DNA from: Zonotrichia leucophrys gambelii
Lineage: Eukaryota; Chordata; Aves; Passeriformes; Passerellidae
DNA: 64,000 nt
Reading direction: 5' to 3'
Assembly (NCBI RefSeq): GCF_028769735.1
Contig: NC_088178.1
Span: 29,303,357-29,367,356 of the forward strand
Both the position numbers and the translations under genes were made by a program. The notes under the pieces were generated by a model. That model saw only the letters and a program-made list of their open reading frames with translations, made no database searches and was not told the origin of the DNA. Within the stretch, counting starts at the first letter, position 1, and each line of letters starts with the position of its first letter. Positions 36,966 through 59,638 of the stretch are shown in pieces.

Positions 36966-37325
36966 CTGGAGCGGGGAGGGGGAAAGCCGGGCAGCAGCCG
37001 CGGGACGGGACGGGACGGGGCAGGACGGGGAGCCCCCGTGCCGCGGAGCGCCCCCCGCCCCGCTCGCCCCTCAGCAGCGCCGGGACCCGCCCGGGGCAGG
37101 GGGGGGCGGCGGCCCCGCCCGCGCAGCCCCCGAAAATGCGAGTGCGCCACGGGGCAGCGCCGCGCCCGGCGCCGCCGGCCCCGCGCCCCCCGCCGCCGGC
37201 CGCCCACCCCGCGGTGCCCGGGGCCGCGCCGGGCCGGACCCACCTGCGGGCGCGGCGGGGCCGGGGCGCGACATGACGCAGCACGGGCGGGCGGGCGGCG
37301 TGAGCGCCGCCATCTTGCCGTGTTT
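36966..37325 (-). ncRNA. Minus-strand 5' exon, probably of the mir-101-1 primary transcript
   Basis: The minus strand reads CGCTCCAG|GTAAGCTC at 36965, a near-perfect splice donor, downstream of the YY1-type start region. A minus-strand acceptor with a good pyrimidine tract (TTCTTCCCTCCTCAG) follows at 36798, and a GTGAG donor at 36717-36721 would bound a 76-nt second exon at 36722-36797. The mir-101-1 hairpin lies 2.6 kb further downstream on the same strand. No conserved protein is recognised. The transcript could instead be a distal 5' exon of JAK1. The start is approximate; the exon is inferred from signals only. Confidence 0.5.
37307..37318 (-). promoter_or_regulatory. YY1-type initiator motif, minus strand
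   Basis: On the minus strand this reads CAAGATGGCGGC, the YY1 consensus. At mammalian and avian promoters the motif commonly lies just downstream of a start site in the sense orientation. It therefore suggests a minus-strand transcription start near 37.32 kb. Confidence 0.6.
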
Positions 37326-37556
37326 ATGGCAGCGCCGCGCGCCCACGTGACCCGCGCCCGCTTCCGGGGGCGGCGCGGGGGCGCGCGCGGGCGGGGGGGG
37401 GGCGGGGGGAGAGGGACGGGGAACGGCGCGCGCCCCCGAGCGCGGGCACGGCGGCAGCCGCGGGGGCGCGCACCGGGAACGGCACGGCGTGGATACCGTG
37501 TGGGCACGGCACGGACACGGTGTGGGCACGGGGCTGCGCCCGTCGGGACAGCGCGG

Positions 37557-37985
37557 GCCGTGCCACACACACACCGTGACACACGCACAATGACAGACAC
37601 ACACAGTGACACAGACAGCGAGACACTCACACAGAGACACAGTGACACATGCACACAAAGTGACACAGACCGTGACACACACACACACAGTGACACAGAC
37701 CGTGACACACGCACAGTGACACAAACACACAGACACAGAGGGGGTGACATTCTATACCGAGGAAGGGACACACACGCACACACAAGAAACGACACCCGCG
37801 CAGCCACACGCGCAGAGGGAGTCACGCACCGACACACAGCGAGTGACACGAACACCCACAGTGACACAGACACTCCTCGCGGTGTCACCAGCGCCGAGCA
37901 TCCCCTGGGCACGGCTGGCTGTGCACCACCTCCAGGCTCTGTGTGTGTGTGTGTGTGTGTCTGTCTGTCTGTCTGTGTGTCATCA
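37557..37985. repeat. CA/GTGACACA-type microsatellite cluster
   Basis: Irregular CACACA, GTGACACAGAC and GACACACGCACA units at 37557-37890, followed after a gap by (GT)n(CTGT)n at 37940-37980. It sits between the minus-strand start region and the AK4 promoter. Confidence 0.9.
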
Positions 37986-38081
37986 ACAGGTTGTACCACC
38001 TCCCCGGGCCGTGCTTTCCAGCTGTACATCCACAGGTTGTACCCGCTCCCCAGCCAGTGCTTTCCAGCCGTTCATGCCCAT
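37986..38081. repeat. 48-bp tandem duplication
   Basis: CAGGTTGTACC(A/C)..CTCCCC.., then GTGCTTTCCAGC, occurs twice in tandem just upstream of the AK4 promoter. Confidence 0.8.
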
Positions 38082-38400
38082 CCCGCCTGCCCACGGCCCG
38101 TGTTCCGCCCGTCCGCAGCGGGGCACCCTCCGCCCGCCGCCGCCGTGCCCGCCCCTGTGATCGCGGTCCCCCGTGGGTCTCCCCCGGCTCCCCACAGGCT
38201 CGGCCGTGCCGGGCGTGCGGGACGTGCCCCAGGAGCCGCTTCCATGGGCGGCGCGGCTCGGGCGAGCCGGGCGCGGCGAGCCGGGATGTGGCGGAGCGGG
38301 GCGTGCCGGGCCGGGCCGCGCCGAACCGGGACGCTCCGGGCCGGGGCGTGCGGGACCGCGGGGGCCCCGTCGGGCCGGGGGATGCCCGGGCGGCTCCGGG

Positions 38401-38420
38401 ACTACAAATCCCAGGGTGCC
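38401..38420 (+). promoter_or_regulatory. ZNF143/THAP11-type site in the AK4 promoter
   Basis: The 20-mer ACTACAAATCCCAGGGTGCC matches the long ZNF143/THAP11 promoter element (ACTACAnnTCCCAgnrTGC). It lies 140-160 bp upstream of the AK4 ATG in a CpG-dense region, a usual distance for this motif from the start site of metabolic and mitochondrial genes. Confidence 0.75.
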
Positions 38421-38559
38421 GCGGCCCGAGGGGGCGGGCGAGGGGAGCGGCCGCGGGGTCCCCCCGCCCTGCTGATGTGTCCGGGCGGCGCGGGGGGAGA
38501 GCGGCCGGGGCGGCTGACGCGTGTCCTGCCCCGCAGCGCTCCGGCGCCCGCAGCCGGCC

Positions 38560-50165
<11,606 letters not shown>

Positions 50166-52535
50166 CCAGCCCGTGCCAAGCACCAGGATCTCATTCCATC
50201 CTGGATGTGGTTCCCAGTGCAGTGCCAGGGCTGTGCTGGGCTTGGGTGCTCATGGCTGGGTGACATTGGTGGGTACCAGCTACAGCCAGGATCAGATCTT
50301 TGTTTGGAAGGTCAAGTCTGCTGGAATAAGGGGGTTTTTTCCCACTTTTGGGGCTATGGATCTTTCCTGCCCGTGGTCCATCCTGGATTGGTGGTGCTGA
50401 CAGGGCCATTGGTCATTCCAGGTTTGCACAGCTTTGCCATGGTGTCCTTGCCATCCCTTTCCAGCCCCAATCCCTGGCTGAGCCCACACGTGCCATCCTG
50501 CTGCTCCCCAGGACCATTTACTGCTGAGGACTCTCTAGGCTGAGGTGGTTTTTTCTATAAATTATTTTCTATTAAATGTATTTCTCAGAGAAATAAAGCT
50601 CTAGAAAGCAACACTCAGCCCAGTGGGAATTTTGGGAGCAACGTGGAAAATGTGTGTACTACAAAGCTGAGAGATGTGGGGCTCACATTTCCAGCATGAA
50701 TACACACAAAAGAGGAAAAGCCTGGAGGTGAAACTCTCCCTTGCACCCCTTCCACGGGGAGAGCTGAATTCCCTGCTGGACAAGCTGCTGTACAGGTTTT
50801 TATGGAATGCTGTGACACTCAGCACGACCTGGGCTGGGGATGAGTTGCACTCCTTTGTGCTTTCCTGGTTTGTAGCTTTCAACATTCCAAGACAGCAAAG
50901 TCCTAAGAGTTTCTCCCAAAGATTTATCTCCACGTGTGCTTCAGTTCTGGGGAGGAATCAGCTCATTCCATCTTCTGTGCTGCCTTTGTCCCCGAGGTCC
51001 CCTGGCCTGGGGTCCCTTCAGCTGCTCCTGCTGTGTCCCCCAGCAAAATGACTCCCCCCCATGAAATCCCAGAGATCTTTCCTTCCTTGGGATGCAGCCA
51101 GGGCCATGCCCAGGTGTTCTCCCATGATTTTCAGCATCCTTGGGTTGTGGTGGGGCTGGGCTTTTCTCGACTGGAAGTACTGTCACCCTCTTTCTGTAGG
51201 AGGCAGTACCCGAGCAATGGGGACAGTTCTGGTCTCCTCGAGTTGCCTTATTTTATAAACTATATATTTAAGAAAAAAAAGGAAAATAAAAGCAAGATGT
51301 GTATTTGTAAAAGTTTAAGACAAACAAACAAACGAACAAAAAGTACTGAATTTTAGCATCACCTTTTGGGAATTGTGCATGGAGCTGCTGGATCTGCAGG
51401 GAATTCTGCTTCTGCCAGGGGGGCTCACAGGAGGGCAGGAACCTGGCACTGCTGGCACCTCTGGGGTTAATCAGAGCACCTTTGTGCTCCTGGGATTATT
51501 TTTCCTTTATTTTCCCTGTGGCCCACAGCAGGGAAAGGGGATTGACCGGATTTTTTAGGGATTTTTTCCAGGTGTGAAACTCCAGCTCCTGCCTGGGTTT
51601 GTTTATCCCAGCTGAGCATCCTGGTGCTGACCAAGGATTCCCTAAAATCTGCTTCATCCTGGTGGAGCCAGAGTGGGATCCCTGCCCACATCCCCCTGCT
51701 CACCCCTGCCTGGGGCGAGGCCAAAGTGCTCCCACCCTGCTCCAGGTGGGAATTTTCCAGGTGGGAACAAAGGGATTGTCAGGTCCCACTGCTGGCCCAG
51801 GAGGCTTTTCCATGCCCTGGTGCTGGGAGGCTGCAAATCTTCCAGCTGGCAGGGAAAGCCTATTTCAGAGAGATTTGGGATTTTCCCACCACCCTGGGAT
51901 GAAGGTCTGGGCTGGTTTTAGACACAAATCCCGACACAGCCAAAACCTGTCTGCTGCTTTCTTTGGAACAGCTTTGGGCAGGAGGGGAGGAGGTTTTAGG
52001 GGTTTTTTTAGGCTGTAAAAGCAGCTGGGTGCCAGGCAGAGGGGCTGATCCCTGCTTTGCCTTGTCCTGTCCTTGTGTCCTGTCCTTCCCCACTGCAAAA
52101 TTCCTCCTGAAGAGAGAATTCCATGCAGCCCAGCCCAGGACAGGTCTGCAGATGCCTTTTCCAGGCTTCCAGCCCTATAACCGGTGCAGAAATCCCGTGG
52201 CTGTGCATGCCTCCGGCCCTCGGGCTGGAATTTTCTACCAGACCTGTTGCATTTTCCGGGACCAAACTCCAGCAGGGAATTTGTCCCTGGCTGTGCCCCT
52301 GCCGTGCTCCCTTTGGGTGTTTTACTGTGAACCCCGAGCCTTTTGTAAAGCCACAGCAATTTTGTACCGACCCGAGATACTGTGTGGAGGGAGGAGCCCC
52401 TCTCCCCCCTGGAATGTCGCGCCGAGTTCTCTTCCCGGAGTTTTCTTCCCGGAGTTTTCTTGCCGGTGAATCGCTGCAGCTGTGTTACTGCTCTCTCTCT
52501 CGAGATGTAAATAAAGATTTTCTCCTGCTGATCCC
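50166..52535 (+). other. AK4: Probable AK4 3' UTR with three AATAAA signals
   Basis: AATAAA occurs at 50592-50597, 51285-51290 and 52509-52514. The last is followed by a GT-rich stretch (TGTGTGGGCAATG) typical of a cleavage downstream element. AK4 mRNAs are known for long 3' UTRs, so use of the distal site at about 52.53 kb is plausible. No coding potential is seen in the interval. Confidence 0.5.
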
Positions 52536-52812
52536 TGTGCTGGCACATTCTGTGTGGGCAATGCCTTGCCAAGGCGGCCGGGCAGTGTTGACCTGGAGTT
52601 CCTTTGTGGGAGTGAGGAGGAGGAGGAGGAGGAGAGGGGAAGAAGAGGAATCAGAGCATCCCTGCATGAGGGTGGGATTTGATTTGATTTCCCTCAGGAT
52701 TTGGGTTTGGACACAGCGCTGCTCTTTGGGTCCTTTATCTGATATAATGCAAAATATTGGTTAAAAAGCCAGTTTGGATGCAGCCATTTGCTCCACCCCT
52801 CCCATCTTTATC

Positions 52813-52925
52813 CTGGAATCCCAGAACCCCGGAATCCCAGAATTCCAGAATCCCAGAATCCCAGACTGGTTTGGGTTGGGAGGATCCTCAAATCTCCCCA
52901 TCTCAATCCCTCCCCCTGCACAAAA
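52813..52925 (-). mobile_element. CR1 LINE 3' fragment
   Basis: Six GGAATCCCAGAA-like tail units, then CTGGTTTGGGTTGGGAGGAT. Confidence 0.8.
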
Positions 52926-53030
52926 AGTGGTTTTAATTTACTTTTTAACTTCTCCCTGATAAAAATCCCAGGGAGCATTAGGACAGGGAGGCTCTGGCCG
53001 TGTCCTGTGCGCCAGGAATCCATCACAAGT

Positions 53031-53635
53031 GCTGGGAATTGGGAATTGGGAACTGGGAACAGGGAACTGGGAATTGGGAACTGGGAATTGGGAACTGGGA
53101 ATTGGGAATTGGGAACTGGGAACTGGGAATTGGGAACTGGGAACTGGGGATTGGGAACTGGGAATTGGGAACTGGGAATTGAGGATTGGGAATTGGGAAC
53201 TGGGAACTGGGAACTGGGGATTGGGAATGGGAATTGGGAACTGGGAACTGGGAATTGGGAACTGGGAACTGGGAATTGGGAATTGGGAATTGGGAACTGG
53301 GAACTGGGAACTGGGAATTGGGGACTGGGAATTGGGAACTGGGAATTGGGAATTGGGAACTGAGAATTGGGAACTGGGAATTGGGAACTGGGAACTGGGA
53401 ATTGGGAATTGGGACTGGGAACTGGGAATTGAGGATTGGGAATTGGGAACTGGGAATTGGGAATGGGAACTGGGAACTGGGAACTGGGAATTGGGAATTG
53501 AGGATTGGGAATTGGGAACTGGGAACTGGGAACTGGGAATTGGGAACTGGGAATTGGGAATTGGGGACTGGGAACTGGGAATTGGGAACGGGGAACTGGG
53601 AACTGGGAACTGGGGACTGGGAATTGGGAATTGAG
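53031..53635. repeat. (GGGAAYT)n heptamer array, about 85 units
   Basis: Alternating GGGAATT and GGGAACT units with a few TGAGGATT and GGGGACT variants. The period keeps both strands open in several frames ([10 protein letters not shown] and [10 protein letters not shown] artefacts). GGG recurs every 7 bases on the plus strand. Confidence 0.97.
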
Positions 53636-54094
53636 CTCCCCGAGCTGCAGAGCCTCCTCCCAGGGCCACCAGTTCCCTTGTTGCTGTCATTCCCGAGTAT
53701 CAGCTCGGGGCACTCCCAGTTGGGAGAGAGCAGAGCCTCGGGAATGATGGGAGAGAGGGAAAACAAGGTGACAAACCCGGAATCTGCTGCCGGGGAGGCG
53801 GGGGAGAGCCCCGGCCGGCGGAGGGGATGTCGCGATTCAGGGTCGCGACAACCCGCGGGCGGAGCGGGCATGTGCGGGCAGAGAAACCCGAGGAGGAAAA
53901 ATATCAGCGTAAGCTGGAATATGAACTCGGCCTGAAAACAAAAGCTGGGAGGTGAAAAAGCAGAGGAATGTGAGCCAGAATCCAGCCGGGATCAAAGGCT
54001 TGGCTTCCCCCAGCGCCACCGGGGGAGCTGGGAGGGCACAGGGGACACGTCCCCACCCCACAGCCTGACCCCAGCCCCGCTGGAGCGGAAAGCA

Positions 54095-54335
54095 AAAGGA
54101 AACGGCCTCAAATTGCACCAGGGGAGGCTCAGGTTGGACATTCGGGAACATTTCTTCACGGAAAGGGTTGTCCAGCCACGGGTGGATGAGTCCCAGCCCC
54201 CGGAGGGATTTAAAACCCCTGTGGATGTGACACTTGGGGACATGGGGCAGTGGTGGCCTCGGCAGTGCTGGGCATGGCTGGGCTCGATGATCTGAGAGGA
54301 CTTTTCCAGCCCAAATGATTCCATGACTCCAAATA
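54095..54335 (+). mobile_element. CR1 LINE 3' fragment
   Basis: GGCCTCAAATTGCACCAGGG, GGTTGGACATTCGGGAACAT and CTGGGCTCGATGATCTGAGA with the 3' end at right; forward orientation. Confidence 0.85.
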
Positions 54336-54486
54336 TTTGTTTACAGCATCACTGAAGTGTTTGTCTGCCTGGTGCCCGGGGAAGTGCCCCAGGTGTGCCT
54401 GGATCAGCCCCATCCGCGGGGCTGCAAAGCCTGGACAAGTGACATCCCTGCTGGGTCCATCCAGCAGCATTTAGCATCCTCCAGAA

Positions 54487-54690
54487 TAAAAAAAAAAAAA
54501 ATCAAAGGAAAGAAAGAAAAAGCAAGGAAAAGGAAAAAAAAAACACACAGGAAAATAAATTAAAAAAAAAAACAAACGAGGAAAAGAAAAAAAAAAGAGA
54601 AGAGGAAAAGAGAAAAAAAAAAAGAAAATGGGAAAAAATAGAAAAATAAATAAGCACGCAGTCAAGGGAAAGAAAAAAAAAATCAAGGAA
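54487..54690. repeat. A-rich, A/G low-complexity tract
   Basis: Runs of A broken by G or AC blocks just after a CR1 end; nearly free of C and T on the plus strand. Poly-Phe frames on the minus strand are artefacts. Confidence 0.9.
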
Positions 54691-54819
54691 AACAAACAGA
54701 AACACCCCTGGTGAGGCTTGCGCCGCAGACTCCAGATCCCACTCCAGGCCACATTTTAGACGGTGTGATATGTCTGCCTCCATCCCCATCCCTCGCTGAG
54801 TGTCTGTAATCCCCAAAAT

Positions 54820-55420
54820 AACCCGGGAGCGGCACGCAGCTCGCAGCAGCGGCGGCAGCAGCGCCCCGGGCGGGCCGGAGCGGCCCCGCCGCCGGAGCCG
54901 GGCCACGAGCGGCGGCGGGACACGCTCGGCACCGCTCCCGCAGCCCCGCAGCCCCGCAGCATGCACGGCCCCGAGCAGCCAGGTAAGGAAACCTCAGCGG
55001 GCTCGGGGAACAGCGGCGAGAGGGAACGCGAGGAAATTGGGGGTGTTGTGCAGCGCCCGTTTGTGCTGAGTAATTGGGAAGGCAGCTGGCATCCCGGGAT
55101 GGGGAGGGTTCCCCGCTTTGCAGCCGGTTATGTAACAGGGAACAGGGAAGGGTCGCACCCGAAAGTGCCCGGCCGGGCAGGGAGGGCGAGGAGCCGGGAT
55201 TTGGGGATGGGGAGCTGGCAATGGGGTGCAGGGCACCCCCGGGCTGCGGCGGCCCCGCGGTGCCCGCCAGGAGCACGGACACCTCCTCCGGCACCCCAAA
55301 ATTCGGGGTTGCGCTTTCAGGGCTGCCCGGGAGCTCTGCGGGCGTACGGAATGGACAGAAGGGGATTTTCCAGTTTAAAATCACAAGTGTGGCTTCTCCG
55401 CGGCCGGACCTGCTGCAGGA
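54820..55420 (+). promoter_or_regulatory. CpG island at the upstream DNAJC6 first exon
   Basis: CpG-dense DNA surrounds the MHGPEQP exon and falls off after about 55.4 kb. It is the likely promoter of the short auxilin isoform. No TATA box is seen. Confidence 0.6.
54961..54982 (+). CDS. DNAJC6: DNAJC6 alternative first coding exon (short form, MHGPEQP-)
   Basis: ATG in a good context (A at -3) begins seven codons, MHGPEQP, plus one base. The donor CCAG|GTAAGG follows at 54983, inside a CpG island. The human 913-residue auxilin isoform starts, from memory, with a seven-codon-plus-one exon (MKDSENK-G). Length, phase and the D/E-rich short peptide fit. The exon ends in the same phase as the MSLLGSYRKK exon 8.6 kb downstream. 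Auxilin recruits HSC70 to strip clathrin from vesicles; the tensin-like, clathrin-binding and J domains lie beyond the window. The call rests on phase and position more than on residues. Confidence 0.55.
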
Positions 55421-56534
55421 GGGGCATCGGCGGCGATGGCAGCGCACGAACGCTGCCATCCAATGCTGATCCCGGCCTTTCCCTGCCAATCCCGCGGGAA
55501 GCTGACCTTCAACCCCCCCTCTGCTGTGCCGAGGCAAACACAGGGCTGCATTGCCTTTAAAAAAAAAAAAAAAACCCTATTTCGGGCCAAAAAATTGCAG
55601 AGATCCGTAGGTAAATGCGGACATCGCTGCTGAGGCGGCCCCGGGCGGGCGCTCCGGGAGGGGACGGGGCTCCCCACGGCTCCAGGTAGGTGCTGAGCCC
55701 CCCACGGCTGGAAAACAGCCCATCATTCCCGTCTGGCTGCTGTGCCTGTGCCCGTCATGATCGTAGTCTTGTTTTGGATACTGCCGGGGAGAGGAGGAGG
55801 AAGGAGGAGAGGGAGAAAGAGGAGGAGGAGGAGGAGGAGGAGGGTGAGGAATGTTTTGGGCCAACCCTCAGGTCTGCAAACTCCCGACTTCATTCTCCCT
55901 CCGCAGCTGGACCAGGGCCTCCATCTTCTGCTATCCCTCCAAATGTGCATTTCTCTTAGTCATAGCCTTTCCCTGAGAAGAGAGAGAGATAAAAAAATAA
56001 AATAAATCCGCTAAAGGCAGCGTTGGGAGCGATTCCGGCGGCACAGGCGGCGTGACGGCAACACCGGTGCCGCTAAATTTAGCCAGCCGTGGCACAGCCG
56101 CCTTGTTTGCATCCCGGGAACGCTCCGGGCCGAGGGATGCAGCATTTTGGAGAGGCTGCAGCCCTTAAGGAGGCTCCGGGTTTGTCCTTGAGCCGGGCTC
56201 TGAATTGCTGAGCCAACTAATCCCCGGCGCAGCCTAATCCCGGCCCGGAGCCGCAGGTTTGGGGCAGGATTGGCTCCAATCCCTCCTGCTCCGCTGGGAA
56301 AAGCTGCTGGGAGATGATGGATTGTATAGGGAGAGCCCAGGGGGTGCCAGGCAGGTTTTGGGGTGGCAGTTGGGATTTTGGGGCTCAATCCCCCCAGGAA
56401 CACACCCGGCTCTGCTCAGGGGCTGGAATTGCCCCTCAGGGTGGGAATTGGGGTTGGCACCACTACAGGGATGTGGCAAAGGATGCAAATCATCCATGGC
56501 AAACATTCTGATTCAAAGAGGGGGCTGCTCCTCT
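55421..56534 (+). other. Putative DNAJC6 intron: no further exon seen
   Basis: Contains an A14 run at 55560-55574 and a (GGA)n purine run at 55794-55848. Confidence 0.4.
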
Positions 56535-56665
56535 CCCAGAATCCCCAAATCATCCAGGTGGGAAAAGCCCTCTGAGATCATCGAGTCCAACCATTAATTC
56601 AGTCCTGCCCGAGCTCCAGGGATCAGGAAACCTCTAAAAACCACTAGAGCTGCCCACAGCTCCCA
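56535..56665 (-). mobile_element. CR1 LINE 3' fragment
   Basis: AGAATCCCCAAATCATCCAG, then TCTGAGATCATCGAGTCCAA. Confidence 0.8.
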
Positions 56666-57743
56666 GATTTTTGGGAACACAGCCTGGAAATTCCAGAATT
56701 CTGTGGATGTAGCAGGCAGAGATGCTGCAATTCCCATAAAAATTGGATTATAGATGCTTCTTCAGGGGTGCATAAAGCAGCCGTGGGAAACTCTCCAATT
56801 AAAGTGCCATAAATAGGGAAATAAAATTATACTTATATATTTATATATAAAATATAAATTTATAATTTATATGAAATTATAAATAATTAATGGTTCACAC
56901 TAATAATTCTATGGTGTTAATGTTTTTACAAGGGGTTTAGTGTTTTATTAAAATTTTAAATGTCATTATACCAAGCTAGAAACAGTATTTTATGGGCTCT
57001 CACAGTCCCAAAAGTGGATGAGGCCCTGCTTGATGGGCACAAACAACATATGGATTTCTTTCTCTTGAATAACTCCTTGTCCTCAGCAGCCAGAAATAAT
57101 AAGGATGGGAATTTAGATCCCTGAATTAAGGCTGGGAAAGGGAGAGATGGAGAAATTGGGGGTGCAGGGCAAAATCAGGCAGGGAGACTGAGACCAGGGG
57201 CAGGATTTGCTCCAAATCCTCTGAAATGGGACTTTTGCCATGCAGGAAAATTTGAATTTATTCGCTTCCCCAGATCGAGATTGGAAGTAAAAAGGAAATT
57301 ATCTTAAAACCATTTGAATTCCTTTTCCAAGTGAGAGTTTTCATGGAAAACTGCAGGAAGAGCAGGTTGCTCTCATCCAGCAGAGGTTTCCCCGATGTCT
57401 GTGAGGGGTGGGTGCACCCGGCTCTCCCCCATTCCCTCCTGGCATTCCTTTGGGAAGGGTTTGGGTCCCCACAGAGCTCCCAGTGCATTGTTTCAGAGTT
57501 ATGTGGCTCAGAGCTGGGTCAGCTCTGTGCCCACAGGGTTTTCCATGGATTTGGGTCTTGGGGACACTCCAGGAGAGCATTCCCAGTGGGGTGACCCTGG
57601 GGAACCCACCCAGTGCTGACAGGGGGTTTGTCACCTGTCCTGGTGGAAATGGACACCAAGAGAAGGGAGAGGGACAATCCCAGCCTGATCCCTGGCTGGG
57701 GTGTCCCCAAGGATGTCCCCAGGCTGAATTTTCATCCAAAGCC
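56666..57743 (+). other. Putative DNAJC6 intron: no further feature
   Basis: AT-rich segment at 56810-56990, otherwise unique DNA. Confidence 0.35.
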
Positions 57744-57930
57744 AAGGAATTATGGAATATTTGGGTTGGATGGGCTCAAAGCCCACCCAGTGCCACCCCT
57801 GCCATGGCAGGGACACCTTCACTGTGCCAGGCTGCTCCAGCCTGGCCTTGGGCACTGCCAGGGATCCAGGGGCAGCCACAGCTGCTCTGGGCATCAGTGC
57901 CAGCTGAACTCCATTCCCACACCAAACTGG
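57744..57930 (-). mobile_element. CR1 LINE 3' fragment
   Basis: GGAATTATGGAATATTTGGG, CCATGGCAGGGACACCTTCA and TGGCCTTGGGCACTGCCAGG. Confidence 0.85.
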
Positions 57931-59638
57931 GTGTCTGTGCTTTGACCAACACCCCAAAGCTCAGAGCACACATGGATTAAAACCAGGATGTGGCAGAGAG
58001 CACGAGCAGCCCTGTGGGTCCCTTTGGAAGTGATGCTCATTCATAAACCTGAACCCAAACTGCCTCAGTCAGGACCTGCAAATCACCACAAGCTGAGACA
58101 AGCACAATTTCAGAATATTTTATATCAGCCAGAGCAGCAAAGCTTTAATAATATAACTTTTCCTGTTAGCTTTAGGTAAAAACCTAAATTCTGGCAGAAG
58201 GTAGAAACACATCAATGGGGTTGTGTTGTTTCTGGCCAACTTTCCTGTGCTTCCAGAGCCTTCTGTAACTTCCTGTCCTGGGCCTCTCTTAAGTATCCAC
58301 CCAGGAAATGCATCCCAGTGAGGCCTGGAGTAAGGGAACACCATTCCCCCTCAGGAAACCCTCACCCTGTCCCTCCTGGGGAAGGGATGGCAGCCCCAGC
58401 TGGGATCTCCCTCAGTTCTCATGGAAAATCTGATTTCTCTGAGGGCTCAGAGCTACCTGAGACCATGTCCTGGCCATTCCCATGGAGTTCTCTGCTGCTG
58501 GGGCCTGACCCTGAGCTCAGCAGCTGCAGCTGATGCAACCCCAGGATGACACTTGGTTGTATAATTTTTCTCCCTGTTTTCCCCACCAGCCATTTTCCAG
58601 TGCAGACAGCACCCAGTGCCCAGATTCTCCTCAGGGTTTAACCACTTACCTCACAGTGAATGGGAAATGATGAGCAAACAGCAGTCAGGCCACAAAATAT
58701 CTGATTTTTCCCAAAATACCTGATGGTGAATGGCTGTGCAGCCTCTGATTTTCCAACATTTTGCAGGCTGGGGACTTCCTGAGCCAGCATTTCCTATTTA
58801 ATGGCCTCTTATAGATCCACTTCCCATCCCTTTCTCCTCTTCCTTTGTGAGCCATGGATGTTTTTAGCAGCTACAGCAGCCCTTGGCAGGCAGCTCTGCA
58901 GCTCAGCGTGCCTGAGGAGCCAGGCAAAGCCTTGAACACCCCAAAACCAAGTCCTGGGCTGGGATGAGTAAATTGTGGATCATCCCTGACAGCTTTTTAA
59001 CAAGACTGGAAGGCAAGGAATGAAAGATGTGCTGACACAGCAGGGGAGTTAATGGGTGTGCTCTCACAGGGAGGAAAGGAGGGGGAAGAAGATATTGAGG
59101 GTTGAAAATTTGTCACATCCTGTGTCATCCTGAGCATCCTCAGAGGGAGCACTCAGCTGCAGCCAGGCCCTGAGAACTGGGCTGGCGTTCGCTGCAGCAA
59201 AGGCTCAAGGCTTCCTCTGCTGAAGGTTAAATCGAGTTTAACATTTAAACCCAGCCCAAACCATCTCAGAACCTCCTCTGCTTTTTGTTAGAGATGAACG
59301 AGACAGGCAGAGCCACTTTGGAATTGCTGAACGTCAAGGGGGTTGAGAAGGGGTTGGATCATTTGATGCCCTTTTCTCCGCCTGGATCCCCACAAACCAT
59401 CCCAGATTTTCCCTGGAACATCACATCCCACCCTGGGAATGTGCTCTGCTGTCACAAGGCTGGGACACCATTCCCTGATCCACAGGGAGGAACCACGTGG
59501 CCATCCCCAACTCCAGGCCAAACCTCACTGATTTATCCCTGTACAAGTCTGGAAACTGCTTGGAGATGGAATTCCTGGCTCTGGAGCCACATCCTGGGGC
59601 TGTTCTGCTGCCACATTCCCAGAGCAGCACAGGGGGAA
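57931..59638 (+). other. Putative DNAJC6 intron: no exon recognised
   Basis: Unique DNA. A frame starting at 59293 (MNETGRATLELL) lacks any homology I recognise. Confidence 0.35.

Noticed and set aside
52938..53935. Long frames over the heptamer array, both strands
   Set aside because: A 7-bp period without stops gives false proteins in several frames at once.
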